From JBCBJZ01 sp038522635 (lineage in GTDB: Bacteria; Pseudomonadota; Alphaproteobacteria; Rhizobiales; Hyphomicrobiaceae), in the NCBI GenBank assembly GCA_038522635.1, contig JBCBJZ010000023.1:1-31329 (forward strand): 31,329 bases of DNA. The letters run 5' to 3'. Positions 16,697 through 25,230 of this stretch are shown here, in pieces (the first letter of the stretch is position 1; each line of letters begins with the position of its first letter). A model generated the notes under the pieces. The model did no database searches, had not been told where the DNA came from, and saw only the letters and a list, made by a program, of their open reading frames with translations. Both the position numbers and the translations under genes were made by a program.

Positions 16697-16981
16697 GTCC
16701 TCCCAGGTGAAGCGAGAAGCGGCGGCGCTGCCGCTGGCAGTTTATCGTGCACCGCTGGACGAGACTGGCGCCCCGGGCAATGCAATTCCGCTCAACTTTT
16801 TAACACCTTACAACAGGCTTTTGCCATTCGCCACAGGGCTTTTGGTGAAAGCGCTTGCGTGCCGTTCAGCGGCATTGGCGGTAGACATAGCTCCCATCTG
16901 AGACAATTGCGTGGCCGATTGATCTACGTTATCGCCGCGAACGTCATCCCCGATCCGTCCTCGAAAGGAGCCTTTAGCATC
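16697..16981. promoter_or_regulatory. Divergent control region between ligase operon and mmsA
   Basis: These 285 bases separate two divergent units and should hold both promoters. A relatively AT-rich patch (about 16780-16850) stands out from the G+C-rich surroundings. The mmsA Shine-Dalgarno AAAGGAG lies at 16964-16970. I cannot assign -35/-10 boxes or an operator with confidence. Confidence 0.4.
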
Positions 16982-18481
16982 ATGGCGCAGGAGCTTTACC
17001 ACTACATCGGCGGCCAACGCGTTGCGGGCACCTCGGGACGCAACGCCGATGTGTTCTGGCCGATGACGGGCGAGGTGGCAGCCCACTGCCCGCTCGCCTC
17101 AAGTGACGAGGTCGCCGCAGCGGTCGCCAACGCCAAAGCTGCGCAACCGGCATGGGCTGCGAAAAACCCGCAAGTGCGCGCCCGCGTGATGTTCAAGTTC
17201 CTCGAGCTCATCGCCAAAGAGCATGATGCCCTCGCCCTGACGCTGGCGCAGGAGCACGGCAAGACCGTGCCCGATGCGAAGGGCGACATCCAACGCGGCA
17301 TCGAGGTGGTGGAGTTCGCATGCGGCATCCCGCATCTGATGAAGGGCGAATTCACCGAAGGCGCCGGTCCAGGCATTGACGTCTACTCGATCCGCCAACC
17401 GCTCGGCGTCGTCGCGGGCATCACGCCGTTCAACTTCCCCGCCATGATCCCGATGTGGAAGTTCGCGCCCGCGATCGCTTGCGGGAACGCCTTTATCCTG
17501 AAGCCATCGGAGCGCGATCCTTCGGTGCCCTTGCGGCTCGCTGAACTGATGAGCGAAGCGGGTCTGCCCGACGGCATCTTGAATGTGGTCAACGGCGATA
17601 AGGAAGCGGTCGACGCGCTGCTCGACCATGACGACATCGAAGCGATCGGCTTTGTGGGCTCCACGCCCATCGCGCAGTACATCTACGCGCGCGGCTGCGC
17701 GGCCGGCAAGCGCGTACAATGCTTCGGCGGCGCGAAGAACCACATGATCATCATGCCTGACGCGGACATGGAGCAAGCGGCTGATGCGCTGATCGGCGCT
17801 GGCTACGGTTCCGCTGGCGAGCGCTGCATGGCGATCTCGGTCGCGGTGCCCGTGGGCGAAGCGACGGCCGACAAGCTCGTTGAAACGCTGATCCCCCGTG
17901 TGGAAGCGCTTAAGATCGGCCCCAGCACGGACGCGGACGCTGACTTCGGCCCTCTGGTAACGGCGCAGGCCGTTGAACGCGTCAAAGCCTATGTCGGCAA
18001 GGGTATCGACGAAGGGGCCGCCCTTAAAGTCGATGGCCGCGACTTTAAAATGCAGGGCTACGAGAACGGCTTTTATATGGGGGGCTGCCTGTTCGACAAC
18101 GTCAAGAAGGACATGTCGATTTATAAGGAAGAGATTTTCGGCCCCGTGTTGAGCGTCGTGCGCGCCGCCGATTACGAAGAGGGCCTCGCGCTTGCGACGG
18201 ACCACGAATACGGGAACGGCACCGCGATTTTTACCCGCGATGGCGATGCGGCGCGCGATTTTTGTTCGCGAGTCCAGGTGGGCATGGTCGGCGTCAACGT
18301 GCCGATCCCGGTGCCGATCGCCTACCACACGTTTGGCGGTTGGAAAAAATCGGTTTTCGGCGACTTGAACCAACACGGACCCGATTCGATCCGCTTTTAT
18401 ACCAAGACCAAAACCATCACATCCCGTTGGCCTTCCGGCATCAAAGATGGTGCTGAATTCTCCATTCCGACCATGAAGTGA
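16982..18481 (+). CDS. mmsA: MmsA, CoA-acylating methylmalonate-semialdehyde dehydrogenase
   Basis: A 499-residue aldehyde dehydrogenase that converts methylmalonate or malonate semialdehyde plus CoA and NAD+ to propionyl-CoA or acetyl-CoA, in valine and thymine/inositol-type catabolism. The catalytic Cys is at 282 in GSAGERCMA. TPFNFP lies at 148-153. FGGAKNH (248-254) is the MMSDH form, with Asn replacing the usual ALDH general-base Glu, consistent with CoA acylation rather than hydrolysis. The C-terminus GGWKKSVFGDLNQHGPDSIRFYT is diagnostic. The start is ATG at 16982 after AAAGGAG (11-base spacer). The open frame extends far upstream, but that part is antisense to the ligase gene. The stop TGA overlaps the next gene's ATG. 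Other mms genes such as mmsB are not nearby. Confidence 0.96.
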   Translation: MAQELYHYIGGQRVAGTSGRNADVFWPMTGEVAAHCPLASSDEVAAAVANAKAAQPAWAAKNPQVRARVMFKFLELIAKEHDALALTLAQEHGKTVPDAKGDIQRGIEVVEFACGIPHLMKGEFTEGAGPGIDVYSIRQPLGVVAGITPFNFPAMIPMWKFAPAIACGNAFILKPSERDPSVPLRLAELMSEAGLPDGILNVVNGDKEAVDALLDHDDIEAIGFVGSTPIAQYIYARGCAAGKRVQCFGGAKNHMIIMPDADMEQAADALIGAGYGSAGERCMAISVAVPVGEATADKLVETLIPRVEALKIGPSTDADADFGPLVTAQAVERVKAYVGKGIDEGAALKVDGRDFKMQGYENGFYMGGCLFDNVKKDMSIYKEEIFGPVLSVVRAADYEEGLALATDHEYGNGTAIFTRDGDAARDFCSRVQVGMVGVNVPIPVPIAYHTFGGWKKSVFGDLNQHGPDSIRFYTKTKTITSRWPSGIKDGAEFSIPTMK

Positions 18482-19452
18482 TGAGCGCCATGGCTGAGCC
18501 CTTTTCAAACGATCAGAGAACGCTCGATCGGCTTTTCGATCATGCGATCGCACCGAAACTGAAGGGCCTTGAGCGGGATCGCCAGGCGGCGCGAGCAGAT
18601 CGACGTAGGCGATGGCTGACGGGTATCGGCGGCACGCTTGCTGCGATGGGCGCGTCCTCGCTGTTCGGCCTGGCGTCGGGCTGGACGCCAGGCGGACATC
18701 TGCAGAGCGCGCTCATCCTGACCGTGTTGGGCGTCTTCGGCGTGTTCGCCTGGGCCTCGCTCGCGAGCGAAGAGTACCAGGACAAAATCTGCAAGATGCT
18801 GGTGGACCCGCTCATCGAATTGGAAGGCTTTGAGCGCTACGAACGTTCGCCAAGCGTATCGCTCGATCGCTACGAAAACCTATCGATCATCGGCACCAGC
18901 AGCAGTCGCGATTTGGAGGACCTGATCGCCGGCACCTACCGCAACTGCCGGTTTGAGCTCTTCGAAGCGACGCTTGAGCGCAAGAGCGGCAAGAACAGCA
19001 CCACGACCGTTTTTGAAGGCCAATTGATGCAGATCTCAATGCCTCTGCATATCAAGGGCAGCGTGATCATCACTTATGATTATGGATCGTGGTTGAATTC
19101 AATTGGCGGTTGGTTTCGCTCCGGGACACGCGTCGAAATCCCCCACGCCGCTTTTGAGAAAGACTACGAGGTCTACGCCGAGCATCCAGAAGAGGCGTTA
19201 AAACTGATCACGCCGGGTTTCGTGCAGAATTTCCTGCGCCTGCGTCAACTACTTGGATCAGAAAAGATAACAGCCGCTTTCAAAGGCGATCACTTTTATA
19301 TGGGTGTCAACGACGGCAAAAAGATTATGGAAAAGGTCTCGATCAACACGCCGGCGGAAGAGTTGCGGGCGACCTTTCACGAGGTCGCCGATGAAATCGC
19401 AATCGTGCACCGCATCATCGATCAGTTGCATGAGCCGGTCACAACATCGTAG
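18481..19452 (+). CDS. DUF3137-like membrane protein, unknown function
   Basis: A 323-residue protein. After a polar N-terminus there are two membrane segments, about residues 43-64 (LTGIGGTLAAMGASSLFGLA) and 72-93 (LQSALILTVLGVFGVFAW). A large soluble C-terminal domain follows, containing DLIAGTYRNCRFELFEATLER, then a KSGKNSTTTVFEGQL motif. This order (two helices, then a domain with a SGKN-x-FxG motif) recalls the DUF3137 family; I make that match from memory. The function is unknown. Its ATG shares a base with the mmsA stop (TGATG), implying translational coupling, an odd pairing of a dehydrogenase and a membrane protein. GTG 18478 and ATG 18490 are alternative starts. Confidence 0.8.
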   Translation: MSAMAEPFSNDQRTLDRLFDHAIAPKLKGLERDRQAARADRRRRWLTGIGGTLAAMGASSLFGLASGWTPGGHLQSALILTVLGVFGVFAWASLASEEYQDKICKMLVDPLIELEGFERYERSPSVSLDRYENLSIIGTSSSRDLEDLIAGTYRNCRFELFEATLERKSGKNSTTTVFEGQLMQISMPLHIKGSVIITYDYGSWLNSIGGWFRSGTRVEIPHAAFEKDYEVYAEHPEEALKLITPGFVQNFLRLRQLLGSEKITAAFKGDHFYMGVNDGKKIMEKVSINTPAEELRATFHEVADEIAIVHRIIDQLHEPVTTS

Positions 19453-19551
19453 TCGCATCTCAAGGTCAAGGGCGCAACCGCTGCCCCCTTCGCAAGCGCC
19501 AACGGTGTCTGCGAGCCGATGTTAAACAAAATCAGCGGCTGTCCCATTTTG

Positions 19552-19585
19552 AAAGGCGATCTGAGGCCTTTTAAAGATCTTTTTC
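19552..19585 (+). terminator. Possible Rho-independent terminator
   Basis: AAAGGC (19552-19557) and GCCTTT (19566-19571) form a six-base-pair stem with an 8-base loop. A T-rich tract follows (TTTTAAAG, then ATCTTTTT). It lies in the 223-base gap after the DUF3137-like gene and before the ABC exporter. The stem is short and the T-run interrupted, so activity is uncertain. An overlapping GATCT...AGATC pairing is an alternative fold. Confidence 0.35.
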
Positions 19586-19675
19586 ACGGCCCTCTAACCA
19601 AACCTCCCTACCCTTGCGGCGTTATCAGATTTGCGCCTTTTGCGCTCAACGCGCTTCATCAAACAAGGGTACGCC

Positions 19676-20464
19676 ATGATCATCGAAGGCTTGAAACCGG
19701 ACAGCCACGCCGCCGACACGACCACGCCGGCGCTGCAGGTCTCGCACCTCAAAAAGTCTTTCGATAAGCCCGCCGTCAACGACCTCTCGTTGACCGTGCG
19801 CCAGGGCGAACTTTACGCGCTGCTCGGCCCCAACGGTGCCGGCAAAACCACCACCTTGCGCATGGTGGCGGGCCTCCTCGCCGCTGACGCCGGCGGGATT
19901 TCGGTCTGTGGCATCGACGCCCTCGCCCACCCGATCGATGCCAAACGCATCATGGCCTGGGTGCCCGATGAGCCGATGATCTACGACCGACTGACACCGC
20001 TTGAGTTTCTCGAATTCGTTGCCGGGCTATGGCAGATCGAAGCGCGCGAGGCGGAAACCCGCGCCAACGACCTGGTCGATCTGTTGGGCCTGCGCCCGCA
20101 CGCGCTTGAGCGCTGCCAGGGGCTGTCGAAAGGCATGCGTCAGAAGGTGGCGCTCGCCGGTGCGCTCATCCACCGCCCGCGCCTCATCATCCTCGATGAA
20201 CCGCTGACCGGTCTCGACGCAGGCTCCGCGCGTCAGGTGAAGGCGGTGCTGCGTGACCACGTCGCCCGCGGCGTCACCGTGATCCTCACCACGCACATCC
20301 TCGAAGTCGCTGAACGCATGGCCGACCGCATTGGCGTCATCGCGCATGGCCGCCTGATCGCCGAAGGCACACTCGATGAACTTCGCGGGCGTACCGGCCG
20401 CAGCGGCACCAACCTGGAAGACATCTTCCTGGAGTTGGTCGCGGATCAAGCGATGGCGGCCTGA
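19676..20464 (+). CDS. ABC exporter ATPase (CcmA/ABC-2 type)
   Basis: A 262-residue ATPase. Walker A is GPNGAGKT near residues 55-62, the signature is the degenerate GLSKGMRQKVALAGAL, Walker B is LIILDEPLTGLD, and the H-loop histidine lies in ILTTHILEVAERM. The SKGMRQK form and short length match ABC-2 export ATPases (drug, polysaccharide or antibiotic type) rather than uptake systems. ATG at 19676 is preceded by AAGGGT at 19665-19670. The frame is open upstream to 19631 but without a supporting ribosome site. The next gene, 155 bases downstream, encodes a matching membrane protein. No substrate can be proposed. Confidence 0.93.
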   Translation: MIIEGLKPDSHAADTTTPALQVSHLKKSFDKPAVNDLSLTVRQGELYALLGPNGAGKTTTLRMVAGLLAADAGGISVCGIDALAHPIDAKRIMAWVPDEPMIYDRLTPLEFLEFVAGLWQIEAREAETRANDLVDLLGLRPHALERCQGLSKGMRQKVALAGALIHRPRLIILDEPLTGLDAGSARQVKAVLRDHVARGVTVILTTHILEVAERMADRIGVIAHGRLIAEGTLDELRGRTGRSGTNLEDIFLELVADQAMAA

Positions 20465-20485
20465 GGTTGCCAAGCATCAACCGCC

Positions 20486-20509
20486 GCCCGATGCCCGATG
20501 CCCGATGCC
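20486..20509. repeat. Heptamer tandem repeat, GCCCGAT x3
   Basis: Three perfect copies of GCCCGAT followed by GCC, in the 155-base gap between the ABC ATPase and its permease. It is the same 7-bp length class as the repeats at 5287 and 30591. Confidence 0.85.
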
Positions 20510-20619
20510 AACGGATCGTCAAGCGCCCGCGCCGCAGCCCCTCATGAGCTGCGCGGCTCGTCCTTCGTGAACAGCACCACGCCAAGCGCGTGATCACATA
20601 ACCTTTGGGATACCTCGTC

Positions 20620-22188
20620 ATGATCGCCCAAGCCCCGACCGCGAGCCTCAGCTGGTTTGCCGCCCACGAAATGCGCTTAGCCTGGCGCGACTGGATGGGC
20701 ATGATGGCCGCCGGCAAGCGTTCGCGCGAACGCACGATGCTTTACGCCATGCTGATCGCAGCAGCACTCCTGCACGGGCTCGCCTACATGATGCTGGTGA
20801 CGCCGTTCACCGATGGCACCGACTTCACCAACGACAAGACGGTGCTGGTGATCCTCTCCGTCTCAGTCGCGCTTGCCTTTTGCATGATGCTGAGCCAAGC
20901 GCTGGAAGGCGTCACCCGCGTCTTCTACGCCCGCGGCGATCTCGATCTGATCCTGTCATCGCCCGCATCGGCCTCGCACATCTTCATCATCAAGAACGTG
21001 ATCGTGATCGTGACGACGTCCGTGACGACGCTCGCCCTTGCGATCCCGTTCATCAACATGGCGATCGTGCTGGGCGGCCCGGCCTGGGCAGCGGCCTACC
21101 TGGTGTTGGGCGGCCTCGCCGTCGCTGCGACCGGCTTGTCCCTCATCATCACGATCGCGCTCTTCAACACGCTTGGTGCAAAACGCACGCGCTTGGCCGC
21201 CCAGATCATCGCAGCCGTGATGGGCGCCAGCCTGCTGATCGGCATCCAGATCGCCTCGATCATGGCGTTCGGCGATCTGTCACGCTTCGCCTTCTTGACG
21301 TCCGTGCACGTGTTGCACGCCGCGCCTGATGCGGGTCATTGGGTGTGGTGGCCTGTGCATGCGCTGCAGGGCAACCTGGTCGCACTCGCCGCCATGCTCG
21401 CGGTGTGCATCGGTGTTGGTGCCGCCGCGATTGCCTGGGCGGCACGCGGTTACGAACGCCACTTCATCGCGGCAGCCGGCGTCAGCGATGCGGTGAAACG
21501 CGAAGCGACCCAGCGCCCCTTCAAGACGCGCTCCAGCCGGGCGGCCCTGCGCGCGAAGGAATGGACCCTGCTCAAGCGCGATCCATGGCTCGTCTCCCAG
21601 ACCGCCATGCAGATCTTCTATCTGGTGCCGCCCGCGTTTTTGTTGTGGCACAACTTCGGCGACAAGACTGATGCCAACGTTATTTTGGCGCCCGTGCTGG
21701 TGATGGCCTTTGGCCAATTGGCCGGTGGGCTGTCGTGGCTTGCCATCTCGGGCGAGGATGCGCCTGACCTCGTTGCCACCGCGCCGATCGGCCACCGCGA
21801 CATGCTGGTTGCCAAGATCCAGGCCGTGCTCGCCGTGATCGCGCTCTTCGCGGTGCCGCTGCTTGCGTTGATGGCGCTGACGTCGCCGATCCCGGCGCTC
21901 GTGACGGCCGTGGGCATTGCCGCATCGGCAACGGCCGCCATCGCCATCCAATTCTGGTATCGCAGCCAGGCCAAACGCGCGATGTTCCGCCGCCGCCAAG
22001 TGGCCTCGAAGGCGGCGACGCTGTCGGAGGCGTTCTCGTCGATCATGTGGGCCGGCACAGCGTGTCTTGCAGCAGCCGGTTGGATCAAACCAGCGGTGCT
22101 GTTTGCCGGATTCGCGATGGGCGTCGTCTTCCTGGCCTACACGATTAGCCCGGCGCGGGAAGCTGCCAAGGCCGCCGACAAGGCGTAA
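20620..22188 (+). CDS. ABC exporter membrane component, unknown substrate
   Basis: A 522-residue protein with about ten to twelve hydrophobic helices and an internal cytoplasmic loop near residues 290-325 (VKREATQRPFKTRSSRAALRAKEW). It reads as an internal duplication of the ABC-2 permease plan, where one long chain replaces two half-size subunits. The start is ATG at 20620 with TTGGGA upstream. It follows the ATPase gene on the same strand, so the two form one exporter. It converges on the thiolase gene with about 100 bases between. I cannot link it to a named family or substrate. No accessory periplasmic or outer-membrane component is adjacent. Confidence 0.85.
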   Translation: MIAQAPTASLSWFAAHEMRLAWRDWMGMMAAGKRSRERTMLYAMLIAAALLHGLAYMMLVTPFTDGTDFTNDKTVLVILSVSVALAFCMMLSQALEGVTRVFYARGDLDLILSSPASASHIFIIKNVIVIVTTSVTTLALAIPFINMAIVLGGPAWAAAYLVLGGLAVAATGLSLIITIALFNTLGAKRTRLAAQIIAAVMGASLLIGIQIASIMAFGDLSRFAFLTSVHVLHAAPDAGHWVWWPVHALQGNLVALAAMLAVCIGVGAAAIAWAARGYERHFIAAAGVSDAVKREATQRPFKTRSSRAALRAKEWTLLKRDPWLVSQTAMQIFYLVPPAFLLWHNFGDKTDANVILAPVLVMAFGQLAGGLSWLAISGEDAPDLVATAPIGHRDMLVAKIQAVLAVIALFAVPLLALMALTSPIPALVTAVGIAASATAAIAIQFWYRSQAKRAMFRRRQVASKAATLSEAFSSIMWAGTACLAAAGWIKPAVLFAGFAMGVVFLAYTISPAREAAKAADKA

Positions 22189-22286
22189 GCGGCCCCAACA
22201 CGCATGGCGGTCAAAGTGTGTGGGCGCGGATCTACGCGAAGCGAGGGCCTGGGCGCGACCTTAAGCCAAGGCGCGCCCACCGCCGC

Positions 22287-23489
22287 TCAGACGCGCTCGA
22301 TCACCAAGGCGATGCCCTGGCCAACGCCGATGCACATCGAGACGAGCGCGTAACGCCCACCCGTGCGATGCAGTTGACGGGCCGCCGTCAACGCGATGCG
22401 CCCGCCCGAGGCGCCGAGCGGATGGCCCACCGCAATCGCCCCACCGTTCGGGTTGACGCGGGTGTCGTTCGCCTCCACGCCAAGGCCTTTTAGACAGGCC
22501 AGCACCTGGGCTGCGAACGCCTCGTTGATCTCGATCACGTCGACTTCGGAGATGTCGAGACCGGCGCGCTCCAGCGCTTTCTTGGCCGCCGGCACCGGTC
22601 CATACCCCATGATCCGCGGCGCCACCCCTGCCACGCCCGAACTGATCACGCGGGCCATCGGCGCGCGCCCGGCACGCTCGCCCGCGTCACGGCTTGCAAC
22701 CACCAACGCCACAGCCCCATCGTTGATGCCCGACGCGTTCCCAGCCGTGGTCACGCCTCCTTCGAACAACGGACGCAACTTCTGCAGGCTTTCGATCGTG
22801 GTCTGCGGGCGCGGGTGCTCATCATCCGCAATCGTCGTATCGGGCTTGCCACGCTTGCCAGCGATGACGATCGGTTCGATCTCGCCGTCGAAAAACCCAT
22901 CCGCCTTGGCCGCGTTGTATTTCTCTTGCGAGGCAAGCGCGAACGCATCGCAGGTATCGCGTGAAAGCTGGTGGTCACGCGCGAGGTTGTCGGCCGTCTC
23001 CGGCATGGTGTCAGCGCCAAACGGGCCTTCGACCTTCGGGTTGGGGAAGCGCGCGCCCAACGCGCTGTCATACATCGCGATATTCTTGGTGTAGGCCTGC
23101 TCGGCCTTGCCCATCACGAACGGCGCGCGTGACATGCTTTCAACGCCACCGGCGATGCACACATCCGCTTCGCCGCAGGTGATGGCGTGCGATGCGGCGA
23201 TCAGCGCGTTCAAGCCTGAGCCACAGTTGCGTTGATGAACTGCACCCGGCACCTCAATCGGCAGCCCCGCCACCAAGATCGAATGGCGCGCCACACAACG
23301 GCTGTCCTCACCCGCCTGGTTGCCGCAGCCGATCGCCACATCGTCAATCGTGTCAGGGCCGAAGCCGGAGCGCGCCACCAGCGCCTTCATGACGTCGGCC
23401 AACATGTCATCGGGACGGACCGGGGCCAGCGCACCGCTGTGGCGTCCGAAGGGGGAGCGCAGTCCATCGTAGATGTATGCGTCGAGCAT
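22287..23489 (-). CDS. Acetyl-CoA acyltransferase (thiolase), PcaF/PaaJ-like
   Basis: A 400-residue thiolase that cleaves a 3-oxoacyl-CoA with CoA. The catalytic nucleophile is Cys89 (QRNCGSG), with His356 (GHPLGASG) and Cys386 (SMCIGVGQG) completing the site. IAGGVESMSRAPFVMGKAE, MPETADN and GVAPRIMGYGPVPA resemble beta-ketoadipyl-CoA thiolases (PcaF), which would suit the 4-hydroxybenzoate monooxygenase elsewhere in the window. General degradative thiolases share several of these marks, so the substrate is not certain. Its ATG (23487-23489) follows AAAGGA by seven bases. It lies just downstream of the broken PaaH-like gene on the same strand, separated by a copy of the two-hairpin repeat. 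Confidence 0.93.
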   Translation of the reverse strand: MLDAYIYDGLRSPFGRHSGALAPVRPDDMLADVMKALVARSGFGPDTIDDVAIGCGNQAGEDSRCVARHSILVAGLPIEVPGAVHQRNCGSGLNALIAASHAITCGEADVCIAGGVESMSRAPFVMGKAEQAYTKNIAMYDSALGARFPNPKVEGPFGADTMPETADNLARDHQLSRDTCDAFALASQEKYNAAKADGFFDGEIEPIVIAGKRGKPDTTIADDEHPRPQTTIESLQKLRPLFEGGVTTAGNASGINDGAVALVVASRDAGERAGRAPMARVISSGVAGVAPRIMGYGPVPAAKKALERAGLDISEVDVIEINEAFAAQVLACLKGLGVEANDTRVNPNGGAIAVGHPLGASGGRIALTAARQLHRTGGRYALVSMCIGVGQGIALVIERV

Positions 23490-23546
23490 GGCGTCATCCT
23501 TTCACGTTTCACGTTCGCGGGCGGGTGGTGTGAGCGTCTCAGCGAC

Positions 23547-23652
23547 CTTTAGAGATCATCCGCATCAGGTGGACTCACCTGAGGCGAAAGATGAACGGCA
23601 AGAAAAGCTTAGATGTCGGTTCCGCTTCAAGCTGAAGCGAACCGACTCTAAG
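23547..23652. repeat. Two-hairpin palindromic intergenic element, copy 5
   Basis: A full copy lying between the PaaH-like gene and the thiolase. The left end CTTTAGAG and right end CTCTAAG are inverted copies. Hairpin 1 has a perfect TCAGGTG-GACT-CACCTGA stem; hairpin 2 has TCGGTTC(C)GCTTCA/TGAAGCGAACCGA. The right edge supplies the TAG stop of the minus-strand PaaH-like gene (23648-23650). Confidence 0.85.
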
Positions 23653-25172
23653 CGTTCGGCGTCAGCAGCGAGATTTCCAGATCGGCGCGGCGGCGCAACC
23701 ACAACGTCGGGCGGTAGCGCGGGTCAAGCGTCAGATCGTAGATGGCATCGAGGACGTTCAACAGATGCCCCGGGCCGATCTCATCGCCCCAGCTCAACGG
23801 GCCCTTGGGATAGCCAAGCCCCAACACCACCGCTTTATCGATATCCGCAGGGCTCGCAACGCCCATCTCGGCGACGTAGCAGGCGGTGTTCACGATCATC
23901 GCCAGCACCCGCTGGCCGACGAAACCGGGGCAGTCGGCGATCACGCTCGCGGGCACATCACCGCCGCCCAACAACGCATGCGCGTTGGCCGCGATCTCGG
24001 GCTTCGTGACCACCGTCTTCATCAAGGTGCGATGGGTCGCAAGGCCCACCAGCGGGTCAAGCGCGATCACGCGTTCAGCGGGAAGCCCGTTGTCGATCGC
24101 CGTTGCCGTCGCGTCGCCACCGATGGGCGCCACGATGATCATCGCCTCGGCTGACGGCTCTTCGCCCTCTTCGAGGTTCGCGCCCGCCGCCCGCAAAACG
24201 TCGCGCACCGTCTCCTCGTCAACGTCTTCATCGCAGGCAAGCCACACCGGCTGACCATCGTAGGTGCCAGGCGTGACGGGCGCGGGCGTTTGCTCTTTGC
24301 CATCGATGTAGGTGTAAAAGCCAGCGCTCGTCTTGCGTCCGTACAACCCCGCCTCGAAACGCGCCTTCATCAGCGGCGAAGGCCGATAGCGCGGCTCCTC
24401 GTAGTACTGCTTGTAGATCGCTTCAGACGCGGGTTGGCTGACGTTGAGCGCGGTCAGATCCATCAACTGGAACGGCCCCAGCCTGAAGCCCGCGCCATCG
24501 CGCAAGATCCGGTCGATCGACGCAAACGGCGCGATCCCCTGGTCAGCGAGGTGCGCGCTTTCCAACGTGTAGCCGCGCCCCACCTGGTTCACGAGGAACC
24601 CTGCCGCATCCTTGACCCGCACTGGTTCGCGCGTGAAGCGGGCGCCAAGCTGCATCAACGCATCGCCCACCGTGGGGTCGGTGCGCACACCGTCGATAAC
24701 TTCAACGAGTTTCATCAACGGCACGGGGTTGAAAAAATGCAGGCCCGCAATCCGCTCAGGATGCGCGCAGGCCGATGCAATGCTGGTGACCGACAGCGAG
24801 GATGTGTTGGTGGCAAGCACCGCGTCACGCGCGCAGATCTGTTCAAGCTTCACGAACGTGTCGTGTTTGATCGCAAGATCTTCGATGATCGCTTCGATGA
24901 CGACAGGGCAGGACGCGAACACTTCCAAACCATCGGCCACCTGCAGCCAGCGCAGAGCCCGCCTGCGCCGCCGCCTCGTCCATTTGCCCTTTTTCAGCAG
25001 CGCGCGTCAGCATCTTCGCAATAAAGGCCTGCGCTTCGTCGGCGGTTTCGCGTTGCGCGTCGACCAGCGTCACCCGGCATCCGCCTGCAAGCGCCACCTG
25101 CGCGATCCCCCGCCCCATGGCGCCCGCACCCAGCACGCCCACATGCAAGTCTTCGGCGGTGGTATCAAACAT
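23648..25172 (-). pseudogene. 3-hydroxyacyl-CoA dehydrogenase (PaaH-like), one-base frameshift
   Basis: A roughly 507-residue NAD-dependent dehydrogenase split by a frameshift near 24958-24960. The first segment (ATG 25170-25172) holds the glycine motif GAGAMGRG (15-22) and runs to MDEAAAQ. The rest, in another frame, begins VADGLEVFASCPVVIEAIIE and has the NTSSLSV and LHFFNPVPLMKL motifs of the family, ending in a duplicated C-terminal domain typical of PaaH/PaaC-type enzymes of about 505 residues. Removing one G from the run GCGGGC restores one frame reading QAALRWLQVADGLE. It would oxidise 3-hydroxyacyl-CoA in phenylacetate or fatty-acid catabolism. It is followed by a thiolase, so the pair forms a beta-oxidation module. 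Real decay and a base-call error in a G-run are both possible. Confidence 0.88.
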
Positions 25173-25230
25173 CGAACTTTCGACCTCAACGAACGTGGCA
25201 AACCGCACGCACAATGGGCCGTCACCCCGC

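Noticed and set aside
16262..16981. Long N-terminal extension of MmsA implied by the open frame
   Set aside because: The upstream frame is antisense to the acyl-CoA ligase, and ATG 16982 has a good Shine-Dalgarno and the family's normal start.
17099..18553. 484-codon minus-strand ORF opposite mmsA
   Set aside because: A mirror of mmsA codons with no recognisable motif; mmsA itself is secure.
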